Of a stretch of DNA of 64,000 nt, positions 56,561-64,000 are shown piece after piece. The stretch lies in the NCBI RefSeq assembly GCF_026914185.1, contig NC_070562.1:6014001-6078000 (forward strand). Reading direction: 5' to 3'. The stretch comes from Puccinia triticina (Eukaryota > Basidiomycota > Pucciniomycetes > Pucciniales > Pucciniaceae). The notes below the pieces were generated by a model. It was given only the letters and a program-made list of their open reading frames with translations, had not been told where the DNA came from and made no database searches. The position numbers and the translations under genes are program-made. How positions within the stretch are numbered: the first letter of the stretch is position 1; every line of letters starts with the position of its first letter.

Positions 56561-57199
56561 CCCAAATAAAATATTTCTGGGTTTTATATGCAGAACAATT
56601 TTACGATGAAATTTTATGTTGAAATATTCCTCATTAATCTGTGATTGATAACAAAAGTAGATAAAAAAAAAAAACCTGAGAAAAATATGCTATACCATGG
56701 TAAACTAATTTCAAAAAGGCCTTCTATGCATGAAGCACTTCAAGTATGATGTGCAATATCTTCTGGAAGTTCAACCAACCAAATTAACAATGTGTGCAGG
56801 ATGATATCATGAGAGCGTTCAGGGGTCAATGTTTTTCCTTTTTTGAAAAAAAGTAGATTTGGAGAATTCTGATAACATCAATTGTTGAAGTAAAAAAAAA
56901 AAGAAAAAGAATTTGAGACCCCTCAGCCTCCCTGGATTAATCGTACCTCAAACTTGCAATGTCTTTTTTTCATGAAGGATTGAATGGTGTACGTAGAAAT
57001 TTATGAATTTTATCAGGCAAATAAAAGAAAATATACCTGTGGCTTGAAGCTAACACAGGGGGAAGAAGAGAGACTACAGAAGAGTATTAGGGAGACATGG
57101 ATCACAGACAAAGGTATCAAGAGGAATAAAAATCTTGATCAATATACACTATATTGATCAATATACAACATCACAAATTCATCCATCTTGGTAGTGTCT

Positions 57200-57790
57200 A
57201 TGTATCAGTCGACCGGGAGGGATGCCTCCAGGTTGACTGCTCTATACAACAGTCTTATGGAAGGGATCCCTCCTGGATGACTGTTCTATGTATCAGTTGA
57301 CCGGGAGGGATGCCTCCCAGAGGACTGATAAATATCAGTTGTCCGGGAGGCATCCCTCCCGGTTGGCTATTGTATGAACCTGTTGTCAGGGAGGGATCCC
57401 TCCCGGACAACTGATACATAGAACAGTAATCCGGGAGGGATCCCTTCCGGACGACTGTTGTATGAAGCAGTTGTCCGGGAGGGATCCCTCCCAGTTGGCT
57501 GTTGTATGTATCAGTTGTCCGGGAGGGATCCCTCCCGGACGGCTGTTCTATGTATTGGTGGACTGGGAGGGATCCCTCCCAGTCACCTATTGTATGGAGC
57601 AGTTGACTGGGAGGGATAGGTTGACTATTCTATTTATCAGTCAACCGAGAGGGATGCCTCCCGGACAAATTTTCCATGTATTAGTTGACTGGGAGGGATC
57701 CCACCCAGTCGACTATCCTACGTCTTTGTTGGAAAGGAGGGATCCCTCCAAGTCAAGTACTGTATGAAGCAGTCAGGAGGGATTCCTCTT
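57200..57790. repeat. Palindrome array of CACTA-2, right part
   Basis: Continuation of the CCGGGAGGGATCCCTCCCGG units to the right of CACTA-3. Confidence 0.85.
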
Positions 57791-58344
57791 GGTCAACATG
57801 GGTGGATTTTGCTTAGTCCGTTGGCTGGCACTGCAAAGAAAACTGTGTCAAATGTGAGCAGTTGACATGTGGCAACTCTGAGGAAGCTTGTGGTGTTACA
57901 CCAGCCTTACTCAAGTTTTGACTCAACCCAAGCTTCAATGCACAGTCACTGTGCACCTTGCACAGTGACTGTGCCAAAAAAGGCACTTCTGCATTCATGT
58001 GGAGTTAGAATGGCAGCTTGGCATAAGTATCCTGCATGTCAACTGCAAGCAGTTGACCAAGTTATTTTTGCAGTGTGGGGGGATTCCTCCTGCTTGACAA
58101 AGGTGCTGACATGTACCTAGGTGCTACTGCCTTGCCAGCTGAGCAACTCAAAAGTAAGTGCACTAAAGTTAAGGTGCAGCTGGTGTGGCTAAGTAGAGTC
58201 TTAAAATAGCTTAGTAACTTCCAAATATTCCAGGTTGCACCACCCTGGGATTTGTTTTGTATCAGGCTTGTTTCAAGGGGGACTGAACTCCAGTATACTG
58301 CATGTCAACTGACACCAGTTTCTCGAGTTTTTTTTATAGTGCCG

Positions 58345-60060
58345 TACGTCTCCATTGAGCACGTTTGCATTGGAATCTTGTCCACCAAGAAGTGTACAAG
58401 ACTGGCTCAAAGTTGACTGGCACACACTTCTTATAATAAGTGTCAAGAGGTTGGCGGTGGATGAGGTCAAGTTTCTTGGTGAGTCTGCCAAGGATGGTCC
58501 ATTTTTTCTTGTGATTTCAAAAGAGTGTGAACTGTTGTTAGTGGGATCCAGTGGGATAACTGGGCATCAGAATGGAAGTATCCACCAAGGGTGTCAGTGT
58601 GTTTGATGATGATGTTAGAGCCAATGAGCACGTTGAAGAAGTTGTGGTTCAGGGTGTGACCGCGGAGGTTTTGCTGGAACTCAGAGCACATCAAGGTGTT
58701 GCCGTTTCCGGAGCCTGAAAGGATGCCAAGATAAATTCTGAGGATGGAAATGTAGACAAGCAAGGGGAGGACGGCAGGACAGATGAAGCGTGCAAGGAAG
58801 GAGCAAACACAATGAGGCAAGCACTTGCCCAGGGGAGGGAGGGAATTGGCCAAGTCTGTTTACGCGTGGAAAAGAATTTATCTTCACAAACTCAAGCATC
58901 AAGAGCAAAACTCTGTTCAGCTTGTACTGCTTGGGCAAGCCATCTTATGTAGTCCAAAGGGACATGGGAGTTGGATGAGCTCAAACATGCCACATGTGAT
59001 CTTTTTGATTTCTGATGACTAATGTGCCCCACAGAAGAACGGATAACGGACCAGGAAACACGGTCTGCTCAACACCGGTGCTGCTTTTCAGGTCCATTGT
59101 CTCAGCTGTTGCCTGCCGGTCTACTCAGACAATCAGTTTCTTGGTATACACACCTGTGATGGTATGTAGAGCAAGCTACACCTTGACAGAACAAAATTTG
59201 AACATAATGTAATCATGTGTTCACGCTTGCAATTAACATCCGGCCAAGGGTGAAGAAACAAAATACATGGCAGTTGCAGTATCAATCTGAAGACCTCAAA
59301 CACATTTTGGCCATTCCGGGGGACTCCATCCGTACAGCTGGATTCAAGGATTGTTGCAGCCGGGTTAGGGCGGGTTTGATTCATTGATAATCAAGTCTTA
59401 TCTACCTGGCAGCTCTGGAAGAGATGAGTATTTACTATCAAGTGTTTCACATCAGACACTTAAAAATCCCTTCTCCTCCGCACATGTGAAGTGATAATGC
59501 ATCCTCCAAGACTATCGCACCATGCTGGGATTCATCAAGTTCACCATTTGGCTGTCACTGGTTGGAATGTGGCTAGCAGTATTGCCGGCCCAATTCTGCC
59601 TCACAAGAGTCCAACTGTGGTGATGGTGGAGAGGCCAATACATTTGGAGGAGAGAATCAAAAGAAGACTGATGCCAGTGAGCAAGGGCCAGACCTACCAT
59701 GACAATGGGGAGGGACTCAAGTGGCTGGTGTATGGCAATCAGTTCGAGTCTGCCGCCAAGTGAGCCAAACAGCGGGGAGGGTTTGCCCCAGGTGTCAATG
59801 TACATAACACCCAAAATTGGCGGCAGCGCGAGTTCTGGCGGTTTCATAGCAACCACCGAAAACAGGAATTGATCTGGCAAGGCTTGCGTCTGTCAAGGTT
59901 ACGATGGTGGCGCTGGGTCAGGGCAATTGACAACCAGGGATATGCTAGGCGGAATGCGCGTGCGGATTGGATGGGGTCCAAAAGAGTGTGGAGAGAGACG
60001 GAAAGAAACTTACCCTTGCAAATCAAATTTGAGAGCAACAGGGCTTGGAGCTGTTTTTTC
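58345..60060 (-). pseudogene. Protein O-mannosyltransferase (PMT) relic
   Basis: PMTs are ER membrane enzymes that O-mannosylate secretory proteins. On the minus strand 58853-58580 reads FLARFICPAVLPLLVYISIL (a membrane segment) followed by LSGSGNGNTLMCSEFQQNLR, NVLIGSNIIIKHTDTLGGYF and HSD, the junction and first MIR repeat of PMTs. Further on, NANVLNGDV (about 58360) resembles the second MIR start and is cut by CACTA-2. Upstream near 59800 a frame with a stop (YVH, stop, HLGQTLPAVW) resembles the luminal HPPLGK block. Frames shift between blocks, so this is a relic. The N-terminal assignment is weaker than the MIR part. The expected continuation left of 51149 is not clearly readable. Confidence 0.55.
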
Positions 60061-60767
60061 TGCACCACCACCTCTTTCTGAGGCCACACATCAGACTTTG
60101 CACTGATCTGGCTTCAATGTGGTTGTCTGTCCAGGCGTTGGCCCGTTACCGGTATGGGCGGTTCAAATGTGAGTATTGATTGTCGTGGCGTGCAGTGGTT
60201 CTGAAGGATCAGTGGCGGCGGGGCTTTCAATTGATGGGGTTTGTGGCGTAACAAGGAAGTAGCGGGGCAGACGCAGTTGCCTTACAACAAGCACAGCAGT
60301 GGAAGGCTTTGAGCAGTGGAGGGAGTGAAGATCAGGGTGCTTATAAAGAGGCCACATGATGGGCAGTTGTTTCCTCAGGCAACTCCTTGGTCTGGTTTCC
60401 AGCGGGGTGTCGTCTCACCCCCGTCCGCTGTTGCATGTGTGCAGTTTGGCGGGGCTATACTTGTGGGCCCCCCTTGTGCTTAACGGCTGGGTGTCTTCCT
60501 CTCATCACTTTTTAACCCTGCTAGACAGGGATGGGTGGTGGGCCATGGTGCGTCAGCTTGCTGACATTGGGTGGCAGGGTGCAACCTTGTGTTATTGTAA
60601 TTTTTAGTGGCCCGATTTTTTGTTAATTTTCTTGATTTGTAGGGTACACTCTGATTTTGTCTGGCTGTTTTGGTTGAGGGGAAACGCTTGACTTTTTTTT
60701 TTTTTTTTTTGGTCAATTTGTAGGGAGAACCCTTGATTTTTTTTTTCTACAATTCTCAGACTTTAAT
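60061..60767. other. Spacer, nothing recognised
   Basis: No gene is recognised. A 20-base T run lies near 60690-60712. Confidence 0.35.
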
Positions 60768-60769
60768 TA

Positions 60770-61160
60770 GGGTGTTCAAAGTTGACTTGCATAAAATCAT
60801 AACACCATAAAATCATAAAATTCTAAGCTGAAAAAAATATGTTGCACCCAAGCACTCAAATTAGAGCAACATTTCTAGAATGGTACATATGAAATCATCA
60901 CTTGAAAGTTTTATAATTTTATGATTTTATGCATTGAAAATTTTATGATTTCAACTTTGAATAAGGGTGTTCAAAGTTGAAATCATAAAATTTTCAATGC
61001 ATAAAATCATAAAATCATAAAACTTTCAAGTGATGATTTCATATGTACCATTCTAGAAATGTTCCTCTAATTTGAGTGCTTGGGTGCAACATAATTTTTC
61101 AGCTTAGAATTTTATGATTTTATGGTGTTATGATTTTATGCAAGTCAACTTTGAACACCC
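60770..61160. mobile_element. Hairpin MITE (391 bp), TA flanks
   Basis: Ends GGGTGTTCAAAGTTGA and TCAACTTTGAACACCC are inverse, flanked by TA. The two halves are complementary almost throughout, and the terminal motif recurs at the centre (TTTGAATAAGGGTGTTCAAA). TA flanks suggest a Tc1/mariner-type target, but TAA/TTA cannot be excluded. Confidence 0.7.
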
Positions 61161-61165
61161 TAAAT

Positions 61166-62057
61166 ATACTTGGATTCTAAGGACTGCATAACTAACAAAA
61201 TAATAATAAATATTCAAATATTATTGAAGATTCCGCCTTTTCATCATAAATTAAGGGGGTTTACCCACATGAATTAGCCCTTTATTCTACTCCTTGTGGC
61301 ACTTTAATACAAAAGGAATAGCACAGAGAGCGTACTACAGAGCTCTGTAAATAAAACAATCACATAAAAAATTGATGCATCATTATAAAATACATAAAAT
61401 TATATTGAATGAGAACTTACTTCTACATGAAAACAGAGCACAGGTGAGAAGGATTAATTGTATTATTCATGTTACTTTTCACACATAGCTTTTACCCGTG
61501 ACAATTGGTTATAAAATGAAAGGAGGGAAGCTAAGTAAACATAGTATAAATAACTTGCTCACAGCCAAGAAGGCTTACACGCCAAACCTTGGCCAATTCC
61601 CTTAACCAAAAGGCACTGTGTAGCGTGCAAAGTGTTCCCAATATTTAAAGGGGCCTTTTGGGGCCACTGTAATAAATCCCTCAGAATATTCACCCTCCCA
61701 TAACCTGTAAGTTGCTCATGAATATTTTCCTCCTGCTTCCAGAGCAGTGTATCCCTTATAAAATTTCCACCTAGCACGCCAAAACTACTAGAAATTACCC
61801 TTATATTTAGCAACTTCCCTTATAAAGCAATTTTAGCGTAACTTCTTTAAAGATAATTGCAGTAAGACTCCAGCCTCTGTCAAGCAGCCAATCAGCTTAA
61901 GCTCTTGCCAGTTATTTTTACGCCCAAAACTCCCTTTTATTAGTAATTATACATTATTAATAACAAAGTCTTTTATCTCCAACAGAGATTTGCCATTTCC
62001 TGGCTGAATTTTTGCATAATTTCCCCACTCCTAGGGAGTCTGAAACTCTGCAACCTG
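61166..62057. other. AT-rich spacer
   Basis: Very AT-rich, no gene recognised. It begins a compositional shift that lasts to the window end. Confidence 0.4.
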
Positions 62058-63850
62058 GTGCAAATTCTTTATCATTGCACCTCTATTTATAGCTTACACC
62101 TAACCACGCCCTCTTCACTCCGACAGCGTTTTCCTTTGTTCTGCCTGTCTTTGCCTCAAAAAAATAGACCATTTGCCATCATTCTCTATTTCCAATACAC
62201 ACAACTGTGTGGTTCCCTATTCCACCAAATCCATGTTGGCACCTTTCCTCACCCGGTATTTTCCTTTGCGTCTTCCAACATAACCAAATATCTGGTTTCC
62301 TATTCTACCAAAGCAATGTTGTCAGACTCTCCAACTAACTATTGTTTGCTCCCCTCAACCTTTGCTCAAAAATCTTTCTACTACCTCTCCACCCATCAAA
62401 TTATTTTCCATTCCCAACCCCAGATCACGACCACACACTTCACCTGTTTTGTACCTTATCTCAATAAACATGCCTGAATACTAACTATCCCAAAGACAGT
62501 CCTCAATACTCATCAGCACTATACTTTGCAGGCAATTATCCTCATCTTAAACTTGCAATCTCCACCAATTGCATTTCCACAACATCAATCTTTTTCCTAC
62601 GTCGTCTCACATGACATCTTATTGTGACCTTTTTGGGCTCTGCACTAAACACGCACAACCTCCAATTATTCCAAAGAAAGCCCTCAATACACCTGAACAG
62701 TATACTTTGCAGGCAACCATCCTCATCTTAAATGTATGCCTCCACCAATTCTATTTCCATACCATCAATATTTTTCCTACGCCGTCACACATGACATCTT
62801 CTCATTACCTTTTCCGGCACTACACTTAACACCATCCTTCAACTTCCTAACAGGCAACTTTGCTACATCTTCCTCTCCAGTGCCAAAGATGGTTCCAACT
62901 CATTTCCATATCTCCACCGTTCAAATCCTTTCAAATATGTTGAAACTTATAATTAGCATCCTACGCTCTCCTCAACATTGGACCCAGCTCCACAAGCTCC
63001 ACCAAAAATCAAACAAACGCATATATCTGCATTCATGTCTAGTGGTATCCCCACCACCCTAATATTTGCCACTGTTCACACTTCTACACTTTGCCTTATT
63101 TCTCAAAACTTTACATGCATTACCGTACTGTACTCCCCCGCAAACTCTATTACTAACACAAACCAATGTTCCTATCCTCTTTATAAGATCTGCTTCAAAA
63201 TAGGCGCTCGCGCACCACACTTCAATACCGGTTACCTCATTTTTGACGGCACTTTGATCCCTAGGACGGTTTCTCCCCAAAATATTTGTATCACTCTTGA
63301 TATTGAGTACGACCAATGGAACATTTTTTCCAAACCATCATTTCCTCCTACAACTCACTTAAACATCCAAGCTGCTATCCTTATCACCAAAAACACCCCT
63401 CATTTCCACTGCATTGCCATCAACCAAGGTCCAGTAAGTTCAAGTATTTCAATTTCAACACTATCTTTTTTCAACCAAACCTAATCACCCACTTGCAGAA
63501 ATGTCAGATTCATTTCCATTCCGCCGCATTCCACTTCACGCCATGTTCCCAAGACCATTACCTCAACAAAATTACCATTGTAACCGGGCTCATTGTCTTT
63601 CACATTGGGTGCACTCTTCAAATATCTGTCAGTGCAGTCCACTAACCCTCTTCATCAATTCATATCGCAATTCACCTTACCTCCACCACTCCACTCCACA
63701 TTACAGGCCGACAAAATTGAATTACCTCCTTTGCTTCTCCCCGCACCTGACCTTACAACACCTCCCAGAACCAACACCTCATTATCCAATCACCTCTCAA
63801 ACTCTCAATCACCCACTTCCGTAACCTCTTCTTCCAATTATTGATTGCAA
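62058..63850 (+). other. Pyrimidine-biased region with unrecognised ORFs
   Basis: Several + strand open frames of 86-168 codons overlap or abut (62058-62477, 62978-63484, 63501-63824). One includes GYLIFDGTLIPRTVSPQNIC and LDIEYDQWN, which looks protein-like, and could be an exon of a fragmented gene. 62490-62655 is repeated with changes at 62672-62832. I recognise no family. Stops and the strand bias advise caution. Confidence 0.35.
62490..62832 (+). repeat. Two-copy ~180-bp tandem repeat
   Basis: Both copies contain CCAAAGA.AG.CCTCAATAC, TATACTTTGCAGGCAA and CATCAAT.TTTTTCCTACG in the same order, diverged by about a fifth. Confidence 0.6.
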
Positions 63851-64000
63851 CACCTCAGCAGTTTTGAAACAGACTGTAACATGATACACATAATATTTCT
63901 CTCCAATTCCACAGACTCCATAACCTCATAATACGCTTTTTCCTCTTATGCAACCAACACAATCTCCTGACCCATCTCCTGGCCACCAACTAATCTCTTT

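Larger units (their letters stand above)
52263..57196. mobile_element. CACTA-type element 3 (4.9 kb), nested in CACTA-2
   Basis: Ends CACTACCAAGATGGATGAAT and its inverse. TCT on both sides (52260-52262 and 57197-57199). Removing it restores the array text GACTGTTCTATGTATCAG found elsewhere in CACTA-2. The arms are complementary for several hundred bases (52263-53050 against 56540-57196). The centre is a ~174-bp tandem repeat. Confidence 0.88.
51153..58341. mobile_element. CACTA-type element 2 (7.2 kb), nested, inside a mannosyltransferase relic
   Basis: Left end CACTGTGAAAAAAACTCAAG, right end (inverse) CACTATAAAAAAAACTCGAG, then GTCAGTTGACATG on both arms. CCG on both sides (51150-51152 and 58342-58344). 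Termini are closely related to CACTA-1. Interior: palindrome arrays (51490-52260 and 57200-57790) split by CACTA-3. No transposase. Confidence 0.88.

Overview
The window is nuclear DNA of a fungus, most likely a rust (Pucciniales, Puccinia-like). I infer this from small spliceosomal introns (about 60-90 nt, GT..AG), an effector-like secreted protein family, BED-finger hAT transposases, a Myb/SANT-like gene, and non-autonomous transposons with GGTACC-rich ends. The species cannot be named from the sequence alone. Only the left end is ordinary gene space. Most of the remaining ~55 kb is nested transposable elements, and many of their exact ends can be read from terminal inverted repeats (TIRs) and target-site duplications (TSDs).

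Left gene space (1-9.1 kb): an intact ten-exon eIF2A gene (1110-3732, +); a broken RAD17-like checkpoint clamp-loader gene (4628-6300, +); an unrecognised minus-strand gene (about 6.9-7.68 kb); and a seven-exon gene for a small secreted eight-cysteine protein (7754-8791, -). A second, more decayed set of RAD17-like (26.7-29.6 kb), unrecognised gene (29.9-30.5 kb) and secreted protein (30544-31658) follows in the same order and orientation. A ~4.5-kb segment was therefore duplicated and then invaded by repeats.

Transposon space: two hAT elements carrying transposase genes, hAT-1 (13730-18437, TSD ATTCTAAC) and hAT-2 (41586-45200, TSD TTTGGCTT); three non-autonomous hATs (18608-19732, 20857-24256, 21112-21814); a PIF/Harbinger element with a decayed DDE transposase and a partner ORF (46207-48891); three CACTA-type elements with 3-bp TSDs (33499-36446, 51153-58341, 52263-57196); a TTA-TSD element (38234-39458); solo LTRs of several families; tRNA-derived repeats; and several MITE-like hairpins. 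Insertions are nested up to three or four deep.

Hosts of insertions: a Myb/SANT-like gene (32879-37011, +) keeps an intact frame although a CACTA element sits in its second-exon-proximal intron. A protein O-mannosyltransferase relic (58.3-60.1 kb, -) is interrupted by the largest CACTA element. The last 3 kb is AT-rich and pyrimidine-biased on the + strand and holds unrecognised ORFs.

The most unusual feature is that non-autonomous elements of three superfamilies (hAT, CACTA, TTA-TSD) have interiors made almost wholly of tandem short palindromes built on a CCGG-containing core.
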